26,897 bases of DNA, from the NCBI GenBank assembly GCA_946998295.1, contig CAMPYS010000026.1, positions 1 to 26,897 of the forward strand, written 5' to 3'. Shown here in pieces: positions 1-7,975 of this stretch. The position numbers and the translations under genes were made by a program. The notes beneath the pieces were generated by a model. It was not told the origin of the DNA. It saw only the letters and a list, made by a program, of their open reading frames with translations, and ran no database searches. The stretch comes from an uncultured Prevotella sp. Lineage in GTDB: Bacteria; Bacteroidota; Bacteroidia; Bacteroidales; Bacteroidaceae. How positions within the stretch are numbered: the stretch's first letter is position 1; every line of letters begins with the position of its first letter.

Positions 1-630
1 TTTATTTGTTACTGTAGGGATATTTTTTGCTAAGCAGGTTAGTAGTGTATTTAACTGTTGGCTTGATGTTACTAATGATGTGCTTATTTTTTGCGAGTTA
101 TGTAGAGTAGCAGCAAGCGCAGGGTCTTTTAATAAACAGTTTATATTTATTAGTACGCTATCAAGTTGTGGTAGTACAGACTTAATGACAGGGAAGATGT
201 TGCGTGCATCACCTACTATACCTATATTTAGTGTACCAGGTATTGTTTCTCCCTCAGCTAAGTAATTTATGTTAGAAGATTTTGTTGCTATGAGGTTAAT
301 CTTTACATCTCCCATAACACTACTTACAATTTCAGCTCTTGTATCTTTTGGAATTTTTATTTTTTTATCAACTGCAATACTTACATTTATTCCTTGCTCT
401 GGATTATTATAATTATAATCTATTTTATCTACAGAACCTATTTTGAACCCATTAACGAATACAGGTGTTGCATTACTTATTCCTGTTATTTGATCAAATT
501 TTATGTTGTAGTGTGTATTTGATGAAAATAAATTTAATCCTTTTAGAAAATTTAATCCAAAGAACAATATTATTATACCTAAAATAGCTACAATAGCTAT
601 TTTTATTTCCGGAGTAAATGATTTTTTCAT
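1..630 (-). CDS. MlaD/MCE-domain lipid-transport protein, truncated by window edge
   Basis: The frame is open from an ATG at 628-630 to the left edge, giving 210 residues with no stop, so the C-terminus lies outside the window. Residues 11-28 form one N-terminal membrane anchor, followed by an MCE domain at about residues 38-115 (FVNGFKIGSVDKI, then EIVSSVMGDVKINL), as in MlaD-type periplasmic subunits of phospholipid ABC transporters. Family knowledge: such proteins form rings that carry lipids between inner and outer membranes, with MlaE/MlaF partners that are not visible here. The start is 7 bp after the stop of the amidase gene, so the two are probably co-transcribed. Residues after about 120 look helical, as expected for the family. 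Family assignment is confident; the exact cargo is not known. Confidence 0.85.
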   Translation of the reverse strand, partial: MKKSFTPEIKIAIVAILGIIILFFGLNFLKGLNLFSSNTHYNIKFDQITGISNATPVFVNGFKIGSVDKIDYNYNNPEQGINVSIAVDKKIKIPKDTRAEIVSSVMGDVKINLIATKSSNINYLAEGETIPGTLNIGIVGDARNIFPVIKSVLPQLDSVLININCLLKDPALAATLHNSQKISTSLVTSSQQLNTLLTCLAKNIPTVTNK

Positions 631-637
631 TATTATT

Positions 638-2083
638 TTATTTTTTACTATGTTTCTGAGAACTATTTTTTTTGTTTTCGTTTAGGGCTTCATTTATTGT
701 TATTATTTTTCCTTGTTTGAAGGCAACAATGTATGCTTGAGGAAAATCAGATAATAAGCTTTTACGTAGTTGTTGTATTTCTTTATAACTATTACTACTA
801 CCTATAGTGTATTTGTATTTGTGCTCCCCTTTTTCTATAAAGTGTGTAACATCTTTATGATTTTTAAATGTTTTATCACCCTGTTCTATTTTTCGTTTAC
901 TGGCAAATATCTGTACTTTAAAAACTATGGAGCTTTTTTCTTCTTTTGTTTTATCCTTTTCTTTTTGGGGTTTTACTTTTAATTGCTTTTCAGCTTTTTC
1001 GCTTTTATTTGAGGTTAACCCTTTTTTATTAGTTTGTAGCGTTTTCTCTTTCTCTTTCTTTTTTATGGTATCTTTTTTATTAATTTGTTTTATTTCTGTT
1101 TTTTGCTCTTTAGAGTTCACGAGTTGTGTGTTTTTTAGTTGTGTATTCTTTAAATGTGTTATTGTTTGTTTTTTTTCTTGTTTTTTACTATTTTGTTTTG
1201 TTTCTGTAGATTCTTTGGTAGTTATATATTGTTGTGGGGTTGAGTTAATAACAGGTGTTTCAATTGCGTAATTACTATTTTTATATGGTATTACAGGTTT
1301 ACTATCATATAAGTTTTTATATTGTACAAAGGCTTCATATATTCCTCTTGCCATAAGGTCTATACCATTTGCTGAAGTTAAAAAAGTTTCTTCTTCAGCT
1401 GAGGTTATAAAACCTAACTCTATTAGACAGCTTGGCATAGAAGTTTCCCTAAGTACTAAGAAACCAGCCTGATGTATCCCTTTGTCAGCTCTACCAGCTT
1501 TGTTACAAACAGAATGCTGAATGAGTTGAGCTAATTTTATGCTACGACTCATATTAGCCGATTGTAAAAACTCGAACATTATATAACTTTCTGAAGAAGT
1601 AGGATCAAAACCATGATATGTTTGAGTATAGTTTTTTTCTAACGAGATAACAGCATTTTCTCTTATAGCAACATCAAGATTATCTTTAGCCCTGTGCATA
1701 CCTAATGTATAAACTTGAAATCCCATAGGCGAAGGCTTACCTATTGGTACAGAGTTGGTATGTATTGATATAAATAAATCTGCTTTAGCTTTGTTTGCTA
1801 TATCTGCACGTTCTTTCAAAGGAATGAAAACATCAGTTGTGCGTGTGTATATTACTTTTACATCGTTTGGCAAGTTATTCTCAACATATTTACCAAAAGC
1901 TAAAGCTATACTTAAATTAATGTCTTTTTCTTTAGCTGTAGCACCAATAGCTCCAACGTCTTTGCCACCATGTCCAGCATCTATAACTAAAGTAAATGGA
2001 GATTTAGCATTTATAATAGATGAGAATGCTAAAAATATAATAAGACCTATTAAAATTTTTGTTTTGTTTGTTTTATATTCCAT
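638..2083 (-). CDS. N-acetylmuramoyl-L-alanine amidase (Amidase_3) with C-terminal SPOR domain
   Basis: A 481-residue secreted peptidoglycan amidase that cleaves the bond between MurNAc and the stem peptide. Residues 1-26 are a signal peptide or anchor. The catalytic domain covers about 30-255: DAGHGG (zinc ligand His38), Glu52, SIHTN (His108) and the catalytic Glu222 in CLIELGFIT. A long linker at about 260-383 is rich in Lys, Gln, Thr and Glu and contains a small repeat (HLKNTQLKNTQL). A SPOR-like domain at about 385-460 (FKVQIFAS to AYIVAF) would bind denuded glycan at the division site. The domain order matches amidases of Bacteroidetes, which often precede an mlaD gene as here. The start codon follows a candidate TAnnTTTG box. 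The role is probably daughter-cell separation or wall remodelling. Confidence 0.92.
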   Translation of the reverse strand: MEYKTNKTKILIGLIIFLAFSSIINAKSPFTLVIDAGHGGKDVGAIGATAKEKDINLSIALAFGKYVENNLPNDVKVIYTRTTDVFIPLKERADIANKAKADLFISIHTNSVPIGKPSPMGFQVYTLGMHRAKDNLDVAIRENAVISLEKNYTQTYHGFDPTSSESYIMFEFLQSANMSRSIKLAQLIQHSVCNKAGRADKGIHQAGFLVLRETSMPSCLIELGFITSAEEETFLTSANGIDLMARGIYEAFVQYKNLYDSKPVIPYKNSNYAIETPVINSTPQQYITTKESTETKQNSKKQEKKQTITHLKNTQLKNTQLVNSKEQKTEIKQINKKDTIKKKEKEKTLQTNKKGLTSNKSEKAEKQLKVKPQKEKDKTKEEKSSIVFKVQIFASKRKIEQGDKTFKNHKDVTHFIEKGEHKYKYTIGSSNSYKEIQQLRKSLLSDFPQAYIVAFKQGKIITINEALNENKKNSSQKHSKK

Positions 2084-2094
2084 AATATGATAGG

Positions 2095-2102
2095 CAAAAT
2101 TA
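2095..2102 (-). promoter_or_regulatory. Candidate -7 box of the amidase-mlaD operon
   Basis: On the minus strand this reads TAATTTTG, matching TAnnTTTG, 11 bp upstream of the amidase start. No convincing -33 element sits at the expected distance, and the leader would be only a few bases, so this is tentative. Confidence 0.3.
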
Positions 2103-2175
2103 AGAATTTTAATTTAAATTTGTTTTAGTTATAGCGTTAAACAATAGTAAATAATTATGGTTATAAAAAATTTAT

Positions 2176-2183
2176 TACTTTTG
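2176..2183 (+). promoter_or_regulatory. Candidate -7 box of the cation antiporter gene
   Basis: TACTTTTG matches TAnnTTTG and lies 35 bp upstream of the antiporter ATG in the divergent intergenic region. The -33 region is weak, so this is a candidate only. Confidence 0.35.
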
Positions 2184-2218
2184 CTTTGTTTTTATAATTA
2201 TATATGTTTTAATTATTT

Positions 2219-3190
2219 ATGTTAATCGATATTTTATGTATAGTATTAGGTCTGTTGATAGTCTTATTTGGTGCAGATAGACTTACAAAAGGTTCAGTTG
2301 CTGTTGCTCATCGTTTGAAAGTTTCTGAACTTGTTATCGGACTTACAATTGTAGCTATGGGTACAAGTATGCCAGAGTTTTGCGTTAGTTTTGTATCAGC
2401 TTTAAGGGGTACTTCTGATTTAGCTGTTGGTAATGTCGTAGGGTCAAACTCATTTAATGTACTTGTTATAGTAGGTATTACAGCTTTAGTTTCTCCTATA
2501 GTGGTTCAGCGCATCACTGTTAGTAAAGATATACCCTTTGCTCTTGTTGCTTCTGTTGTATTACTGATGATGTGTTTGGATGGAAAGATAAGCCGTACCG
2601 ATGCTATAATTTTATTAGCTATTTTTATTATATTTATGGTAATGACAGTGAAAGGAGCTATAGAGGCAAAAAAGCTACAAGCTAAGAATTCAGTTTCAGA
2701 TAAGCTCCCTTCTGATAGTTATGAGTTAAATACATCTCGGTTATCTATTGTTTGGGCTGTGATATGGATTATTATAGGACTTGCTGCATTAATTGGAGGA
2801 AGCAATATTTTTGTTGCAGGAGCTATATGTATTGCAAAATTGTTAGGAGTGAGCGAGGCTGTTATAGGATTGACAATTGTTGCTATTGGAACATCTTTAC
2901 CAGAGCTTGCTACAAGTGTTGTTGCTGCAATAAAGGGTAATAGTGGTATAGCTGTTGGTAATGTAGTAGGTTCAAATATATTTAATATATTATTTGTATT
3001 AGGTGCTACTGGTATTATATGTCCTATGCATATTAATGGTGTTTCTATTAATGACCTAATTATTATGGTAATATCTATTATACTTTTATGGTTTTTCTCT
3101 TTTACTAAATATTTATTTGAACGTTGGGAGGGTGCAGTACTTTTATTAATATATATATGTTATATGTGTTTTTTGATTAGTAATTTATGA
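2219..3190 (+). CDS. Calcium/sodium antiporter of the CaCA family (YrbG-like)
   Basis: A 323-residue inner-membrane protein with about ten hydrophobic segments. Two inverted-topology alpha-repeats are clear: residues about 38-86 (GLTIVAMGTSMPEF, GNVVGSNSFN) and about 214-262 (GLTIVAIGTSLPEL, GNVVGSNIFN). Glu53 and Glu229 in the GTSxPE motifs are the conserved cation ligands of the family, and a hydrophilic loop at about 148-172 separates the halves. Length matches bacterial YrbG-type K+-independent exchangers. The gene stands alone, divergent from the amidase operon, with a candidate promoter upstream. Exchange of Ca2+ for Na+ or H+ is inferred from the family; the ion is not proven. Confidence 0.92.
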   Translation: MLIDILCIVLGLLIVLFGADRLTKGSVAVAHRLKVSELVIGLTIVAMGTSMPEFCVSFVSALRGTSDLAVGNVVGSNSFNVLVIVGITALVSPIVVQRITVSKDIPFALVASVVLLMMCLDGKISRTDAIILLAIFIIFMVMTVKGAIEAKKLQAKNSVSDKLPSDSYELNTSRLSIVWAVIWIIIGLAALIGGSNIFVAGAICIAKLLGVSEAVIGLTIVAIGTSLPELATSVVAAIKGNSGIAVGNVVGSNIFNILFVLGATGIICPMHINGVSINDLIIMVISIILLWFFSFTKYLFERWEGAVLLLIYICYMCFLISNL

Positions 3191-3552
3191 ACTTTTTATC
3201 TATTTAATAGAAAAACAAATAACAACAGTATTGATATCCAGTATCGTTTTCTGAAAGTATTTCAGCAAGTTAGTCTTTATAAACTAAGACGAGCTTATCT
3301 CATTATATTATTATATGGTATCTTTTGTCTTTCAGCCATTTCGTAATTAAAAAAGTCAAGACATTTGTTTATTTTGTCAAGTTGCAATGGCGGCTTTTCT
3401 TTGTTCAAGTTTATGAACAGAACGTAATTGTACGCCTAATTTAAATGACTGTTTTTCTTGTGTTAAGTTTTATTGTTTTCTCAATTGCTTAACTCTTTTA
3501 CCGAGATTATTTATAAATATTATTACATTATACAGTAATAATAAATAATATA
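3191..3552. other. Intergenic region, possible gene debris
   Basis: There is no complete gene in this 362-bp gap between the convergent antiporter and thiamine pyrophosphokinase genes. On the minus strand 3295-3435 is open for 46 codons without a proper start (it reads LNKEKPPLQLDKINKC, then EMAERQKIP), and another frame upstream is open for about 27 codons (KQSFKLGVQLRSVHKLEQR), as expected from a frameshifted remnant. Neither piece is recognisable. A short AT-only hairpin at 3199-3211 (TCTATT/AATAGA) just after the antiporter stop could assist termination. Confidence 0.3.
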
Positions 3553-4263
3553 TTATAAATCTTTGGAAGTTGATGTTTTAGGTTTGTGAGTTTGATATAC
3601 AACATAATAACTATTGCCATTAATATAAAACTCATTGCCTAACGCCTCGTTAAGAGTTCCTTGCCATAGTTCATCGAAAGGATATAACTTCCATTTTAAT
3701 CCTTTACTTTCAAGTATAGAACAACCTATTTGAAAAATACTTACTTGTTGATGTGGAAAAGATAGAAATGTATTAGCCCCATTAGCAGGAGTGAACCATC
3801 CAAAATCGCTAACCATTACAGGTTTTATTTTTAAATGTTTATAGTAGTAAAGTAGTAAAGCAATGTTAGCTAATGTATGATCTTCACGTTTGCCAGTAGC
3901 TCCAAGATAACAAACATTAGGATTTATAGGTAGTGAGAGATTCTTTAAAGCAAATGTAGTTGCTTTTGTTAAGTCGTTATCGTCTTGTTGTTTAAATCTG
4001 TGAAAAATATGCGTGTATTGATTTTTAATACTTTCTTCTATCGAGTCACCATCTCCAACAATAGCTTTAAGCTGTGGTAAACAAGAGCCTTTTGTATTAA
4101 AATTTAGTTTAATATTTTCAATTAGTTTATTAAAACTATTTGCCGCCCCATCACATACCACTAAGTTTTTAGCATTAAGTAGTAAGTTGATAGTTATATT
4201 GTTATTAGGAATATCTCCAGCAGCTAATATAACTAAATCATATTGAGTTAGTAGTTTTTTCAT
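3553..4263 (-). CDS. Thiamine pyrophosphokinase
   Basis: A 236-residue cytoplasmic kinase that transfers pyrophosphate from ATP to thiamine to make thiamine pyrophosphate. Family motifs are in order: CDGAAN (residues 37-42), VGDGDS (69-74, acidic Mg/ATP site), DDNDLTKA (94-101) and GATGKREDHTLAN (121-133), with a C-terminal beta domain. The ATG at 4261-4263 is one base beyond the stop of the upstream transporter gene, so the two are translationally close. As the last gene of a TPP-riboswitch operon it would trap imported thiamine by phosphorylation. The gene is called tnr3 or thiN in other genomes. No odd features. Confidence 0.93.
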   Translation of the reverse strand: MKKLLTQYDLVILAAGDIPNNNITINLLLNAKNLVVCDGAANSFNKLIENIKLNFNTKGSCLPQLKAIVGDGDSIEESIKNQYTHIFHRFKQQDDNDLTKATTFALKNLSLPINPNVCYLGATGKREDHTLANIALLLYYYKHLKIKPVMVSDFGWFTPANGANTFLSFPHQQVSIFQIGCSILESKGLKWKLYPFDELWQGTLNEALGNEFYINGNSYYVVYQTHKPKTSTSKDL

Positions 4264-4264
4264 C

Positions 4265-4891
4265 TTAGTAATTTTGATTTTCTTTTTGTTCTACCATTAT
4301 TTTTTTCCATTTAAAGTAACCTGCAATAGCTATAATACTGTAAATAGCATAAAGTATAGAAGTGAAAGGTAAACCTTTATATATATATAAGGCAGATAAT
4401 TCTATATCTGCAACAATCCATATCCACCATTGTTCTATATATTTTTTAGCTAAAGCCCATAGTCCAATTATACTTAGAGAATTTCCAAAACTATCTAAAA
4501 CAGGTACTGTGGAGTTAGTAAAGCTTGACAAAACAAAATAGGATACTATCCATATAGCAATGAATGTTGTAGCAAATAACATTAATTTATTTTTAGGAAA
4601 ACGAGATATAGGCAGCTCTGCTTTATCGGTTTTATTTTTGTTTAATTGCCAGTACATAAATCCATATATAGCTGCTATAATATAGTAAATTTGTAAGCAA
4701 AAATCAGCATACAGACCAGCTTCATAATACACAAGTGTGTATATAATAGGCATTATTATTCCTGTAATCCATAGCCATATACTTGCTTTATATTCTTGAT
4801 AAATGTAAACAAACCCGACTATAGCTCCGATAAAGTCAAGAATTTGATATGTTTCAAGATTTTGAATGCTATGTATAATCTCGTTAATCAT
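4265..4891 (-). CDS. pnuT: Thiamine transporter of the PnuC family (PnuT)
   Basis: A 208-residue inner-membrane protein with about seven hydrophobic helices and the aromatic-rich pattern of the PnuC family (IWLWITGIIMPIIY near the N-terminus, QIYYIIAAIYGFMYWQ centrally, WWIWIVADIELSALYIYKG near the C-terminus). PnuC itself carries nicotinamide riboside, but this copy sits between a TonB receptor and thiamine pyrophosphokinase under a TPP riboswitch, the arrangement known as PnuT in Bacteroidetes. Thiamine is therefore the likely substrate. Transport in this family is facilitated diffusion driven by downstream phosphorylation, which fits the adjacent kinase. Substrate is inferred from context, not from residues. 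Confidence 0.88.
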   Translation of the reverse strand: MINEIIHSIQNLETYQILDFIGAIVGFVYIYQEYKASIWLWITGIIMPIIYTLVYYEAGLYADFCLQIYYIIAAIYGFMYWQLNKNKTDKAELPISRFPKNKLMLFATTFIAIWIVSYFVLSSFTNSTVPVLDSFGNSLSIIGLWALAKKYIEQWWIWIVADIELSALYIYKGLPFTSILYAIYSIIAIAGYFKWKKIMVEQKENQNY

Positions 4892-4917
4892 TGCTATTAT
4901 AGTGTATTTATATTAAA

Positions 4918-4954
4918 TAGGGGCATACTATTTTTTATGCAAAGTAAGCCCCTA
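4918..4954 (-). promoter_or_regulatory. Intercistronic hairpin between receptor and pnuT genes
   Basis: The perfect arms TAGGGGC (4918-4924) and GCCCCTA (4948-4954) enclose a 23-nt AT-rich loop. The hairpin lies 22 bp after the receptor stop and 26 bp before the pnuT start. There is only a short U-containing tail on the minus strand (UAUUUAAU), so partial termination or a processing/stability element is possible. Confidence 0.5.
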
Positions 4955-4976
4955 CTATATTATTTTAATTTTAAAT

Positions 4977-7331
4977 TTAGAATCTTAGAGTAATGTTACC
5001 CATCAAGTTGAAACCAGCCATAGGAATAAATCCTATTTGGTAATAACGTTTATCGTTAGTATAGTTATCTTTAGCACTAACAGCACTGTATACCCATCCG
5101 CTTGCAGCATAATGAGCATTGAAAATATTGTTTAGGTTTAATCCTAAAATCATTTCCTTTACGCCTAATTTTGATTTTTCAAAGTTTAAAGTATAGTTTA
5201 TATTTATGTTGCTTTGACTGAAAGCAGGGAGTGAACGGTCTTGGTTTTCTGTATTGTCAAGATATTGACGACTTACATAGTTAGTGTGCCATATAGCTTG
5301 AATACCCTTATAGTGTAAGTTGATAAATCCGTTAAGTAAGCAAGAAGGAGAGTAGGCGAGTGTAGAGTTGTTATAATTAATTTTAATAGCTTTTCCACAC
5401 CAGTTGTCTACATATTCTACAAAATCTTTAATCTTGTTGATACTAAGAGAGGCATTACCTTCAAGTGTTAGCCATGTTGTAGCATCTATACCTGCTGATA
5501 GTTCTGTTCCCATGCGGTATGACTTTTTAATATTAGTAGTTAGGAATTCGCCAATTTCGCTTGTTTCACCAGTTTGTACAAGCTGATTTTTGTAGTTCAT
5601 TAGATAGAAGTTTGCACTTGTTCTCCATTTCTTAGCTTCATATTGATATCCTATTTCTATATCTAAAAGATGTTCAGCTTTTGGTGCAGGGTATTTATAG
5701 TTATTAGTAAAGTTATTTCTTTCAGGTTCACGTCCTGCGTATGCAGCAGAAATATATGCTTTATGTCCATTCCTGTTATAACTTATACCAACTTTTGGAT
5801 TAAAGAAGTTGTAGTGTTTATATATATCAAGCATTTGGTTAGCAAATGTCCCATTAGCTTGTTTTACAAACTTATCATTTTTACCAGTCGCAGAGAAGAA
5901 AACATGTCGATATTGTAAATCTGCAAATAAGTCTAAATAGTTGTTTGCATGACAAGTTGCCTTAATGTAAGCACTGTAATCGTTTTTTATACCTTTAGAA
6001 TCATAATACTTGTATCCTATAAAGTCTTGAACTTGTCCTTTGTTAGCTACATATGGTAGCGAACCAAAGTGATCGCATGTAAATAGTTGTAAGTTAGCTC
6101 CACTAATTAAATCTATCTTTTCACCTTTATAGTTTGCTGTATACAACAAACCTGTAGTGTTTTGCTCTAATCCTTTACGTCTTACGAAATCTCCTTCCTT
6201 TATGTTTTTCCCGTTGGCATCTGTAGCAATAAGTCCAAATTTTTTAAATTTGTAATTAAATCTAAACTCATTGTAGTATCCATAACCGTAAGTATATCTC
6301 ATCGTTATGTTATGTTTCCAATTTTTATTAGGTTGCCATGCTATTGTTAATAAATTATGATTTTGGAAGAAGTTGTCAGTAGTTCGCTCCCATAAGTTTC
6401 CATTATCTAACTTATAGCGTTTTGTAATATAGTTGCCTTGGGCATCACGAACAAAAGATTTTGTACTTTTATCAAATACTAAATATTCATAAAGATTATT
6501 GAAGCGTCCTAAACCATATTTATACATATCTTCGTAAGTCTTTATATCCTTACCCATTAATGATGCATTACTGTTACCTGCTACAACCGCGTTCCATGCT
6601 TGACCAGTTTTTTCAAAGTTTCCAATATTTTTATATCTTATTTGGAAATAGTCGCCAATATATGTTAATCCACCATAGTAAGAGCCTGATCTTCCTCTGG
6701 TTCCGTGTATAAATCCATCTGTAGCTGTTTCGTGATAAGCACCGTCAAAAATGAAGTGTTTACCAAAAAGTCCAGTTGAAAAGTTTATACCTGTGTTATA
6801 TGTATTATAACTTCCGTAAGAGCTAGATAATTCAGCATATGGAGTAGTTTTAGGTGGAAGAGTAGCTAAAGAGATAGAGCCTCCAAATGCACCATCTCCG
6901 TTTGTAGAAGTACCTATACCACGTTGGATTTGTACACTGTTAAGTAGCGAACCGTATGAATTCATATTTGCCCAAAAAACAGTTTGGTCTTCAGGAGAGT
7001 TTAGTGGCATACCATCTAATGTTATGTTTATACGGCTGCCTGCTGCACCTCTTATTCTCATAGCAACAGAACCTGTTCCTAATCCATTATCGCTCCATGC
7101 AAAAATACCTGGAGTTTGTGCAAAAAGAAAAGGAAGTTCACGTCCTGTTTTTGCGAAAGAATTTAGCTCTTTTTGTTTTATATTAGAAACTGCGTATGGT
7201 GCATTCTTTTTTACACGTACACTTGCAACAACAACTTCTTGAAGTTGGCGGTTATTAATTAACGAATCTTTCGTTTGTGCATTTACACTTAATGATATTG
7301 TAAAAGCAGCAAACAATATTAAACTTTTCAT
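4977..7331 (-). CDS. TonB-dependent outer-membrane receptor, probably for thiamine
   Basis: A 784-residue outer-membrane protein. Residues 1-18 are a signal peptide ending VNA. A short TonB-box-like stretch (QLQEVVVAS, about 29-37) precedes the plug domain (about 45-155: PGIFAWSDNG, AMRIRGAAGS, LDGMPLN, IQRGIGTSTNGDGAFGG). The rest is a 22-strand-type beta barrel ending in the aromatic residue Phe784 (GNITLRF). No N-terminal carboxypeptidase-like domain is present, unlike SusC-type receptors. The gene lies directly behind a TPP riboswitch and ahead of pnuT and thiamine pyrophosphokinase, so the ligand is most likely thiamine or a phosphate ester of it. Receptor class is clear; ligand is inferred from regulation. 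Confidence 0.93.
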   Translation of the reverse strand: MKSLILFAAFTISLSVNAQTKDSLINNRQLQEVVVASVRVKKNAPYAVSNIKQKELNSFAKTGRELPFLFAQTPGIFAWSDNGLGTGSVAMRIRGAAGSRINITLDGMPLNSPEDQTVFWANMNSYGSLLNSVQIQRGIGTSTNGDGAFGGSISLATLPPKTTPYAELSSSYGSYNTYNTGINFSTGLFGKHFIFDGAYHETATDGFIHGTRGRSGSYYGGLTYIGDYFQIRYKNIGNFEKTGQAWNAVVAGNSNASLMGKDIKTYEDMYKYGLGRFNNLYEYLVFDKSTKSFVRDAQGNYITKRYKLDNGNLWERTTDNFFQNHNLLTIAWQPNKNWKHNITMRYTYGYGYYNEFRFNYKFKKFGLIATDANGKNIKEGDFVRRKGLEQNTTGLLYTANYKGEKIDLISGANLQLFTCDHFGSLPYVANKGQVQDFIGYKYYDSKGIKNDYSAYIKATCHANNYLDLFADLQYRHVFFSATGKNDKFVKQANGTFANQMLDIYKHYNFFNPKVGISYNRNGHKAYISAAYAGREPERNNFTNNYKYPAPKAEHLLDIEIGYQYEAKKWRTSANFYLMNYKNQLVQTGETSEIGEFLTTNIKKSYRMGTELSAGIDATTWLTLEGNASLSINKIKDFVEYVDNWCGKAIKINYNNSTLAYSPSCLLNGFINLHYKGIQAIWHTNYVSRQYLDNTENQDRSLPAFSQSNININYTLNFEKSKLGVKEMILGLNLNNIFNAHYAASGWVYSAVSAKDNYTNDKRYYQIGFIPMAGFNLMGNITLRF

Positions 7332-7361
7332 TGTTTGATTTATTTTATTATTAATTAAATT

Positions 7362-7447
7362 TAAAGGGGATTTACCTACGTCGGCATTATCCGAATCAGG
7401 TTAATGGGTATGATCTCAGCCAGTCCAAAAGGACAAGCACCCCTTAA
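7362..7447 (-). ncRNA. TPP riboswitch (THI element)
   Basis: The minus strand carries the conserved THI-box elements in order: closing stem GGGGTGC, GGCTGAGA, ATACCC, ACCTGAT, GGATAATGCC, CGTAGG, then the closing partner CCCC. P1 pairs 7364-7369 with 7440-7445. The element ends about 31 nt before the receptor start codon, and no U-tailed terminator is visible in that gap, so control through ribosome access to the start region is the more likely mode. It should repress the thiamine uptake operon when TPP is plentiful. Confidence 0.97.
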
Positions 7448-7463
7448 TTATCATTTTGATAAT
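7447..7463 (-). promoter_or_regulatory. Hairpin at the 5' end of the thiamine operon transcript
   Basis: ATTATCA, a 3-nt loop, then TGATAAT form a perfect 7-bp hairpin exactly where transcription from the upstream promoter should begin, directly before riboswitch stem P1. It might protect the 5' end or serve as an operator; function is inferred only. Confidence 0.4.
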
Positions 7464-7468
7464 CGGCA

Positions 7469-7500
7469 CAAAGATATAATTTTACTATTGAATATCCAAA
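7469..7500 (-). promoter_or_regulatory. Promoter of the thiamine uptake operon
   Basis: Minus-strand TTTG (7497-7500), a 20-nt spacer, then TATCTTTG (7469-7476) match the Bacteroidetes primary sigma consensus. The predicted start, near 7462-7465, places the whole riboswitch in the leader. Confidence 0.75.
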
Positions 7501-7541
7501 AGTGTTAACAGATTTATATGTAAAATTGTAATGTGAAGTTG

Positions 7542-7910
7542 TCAATATTCTATATGTAATTCAACTCCAGCTCCATTGCAGTCAGCTCCCATTGGAGGAT
7601 TAAGTTTTGTTAGTTTTAGATCTATTGTTTGGATTAAAGGAAAAGAGGATTTTAAGTTATCAATTATTAAATTGGCAGAATATTCTAATAGTTTTGTGGG
7701 CTTTTTCATCGTTTGTTTTATGATGTTATAAGTTTCTGCATAATTTAGAGTATCTTCTACCTCATCAGAAAACATAGCTTTTTGAAAAGGATATTTTATG
7801 CGTAAGTCTATTGTGTAATCGTTTCCAACTTTTCTTTCTATATCGCTAACTCCTATGAATGCATGGAATTTTACACCTTTTATATATATATATGTTGATA
7901 GTGATTTCAT
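7542..7910 (-). CDS. folB: Dihydroneopterin aldolase
   Basis: A 122-residue cytoplasmic enzyme, the usual length for FolB, which converts 7,8-dihydroneopterin to 6-hydroxymethyl-dihydropterin and glycolaldehyde in folate synthesis. Visible family features are IKGVKFHAFIGVSDIER (residues 10-26, conserved Glu), LNYAETYNII, LLEYSANLI and the C-terminal LKLTKLNPPMG with the conserved lysine. It makes the substrate of the FolK encoded at 16511-16924, though the genes are unlinked here. The gene is monocistronic on the minus strand, with a candidate promoter at 7968-7975. Confidence 0.92.
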   Translation of the reverse strand: MKSLSTYIYIKGVKFHAFIGVSDIERKVGNDYTIDLRIKYPFQKAMFSDEVEDTLNYAETYNIIKQTMKKPTKLLEYSANLIIDNLKSSFPLIQTIDLKLTKLNPPMGADCNGAGVELHIEY

Positions 7911-7967
7911 AGAATAATATTTAGTTTTTTTATATAGGGTATATTTTATTTATATAATGCAACTTTG

Positions 7968-7975
7968 CAAAGTTA
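7968..7975 (-). promoter_or_regulatory. Candidate -7 box of folB
   Basis: Minus-strand TAACTTTG matches TAnnTTTG, 57 bp upstream of the folB start. It overlaps the perfect palindrome AACTTTGCAAAGTT at 7961-7974. The -33 element is poor. Confidence 0.45.

Noticed and set aside
770..1271. Phe-rich plus-strand ORFs opposite the amidase linker
   Set aside because: They are antisense shadows of the Lys/Glu-rich linker; composition is not protein-like.
1755..2090. 111-codon plus-strand ORF opposite the amidase catalytic domain
   Set aside because: Antisense to a well-supported gene with intact catalytic motifs.
4265..4891. Annotation as nicotinamide riboside transporter PnuC
   Set aside because: The operon with a TPP riboswitch, TonB receptor and thiamine pyrophosphokinase points to thiamine.
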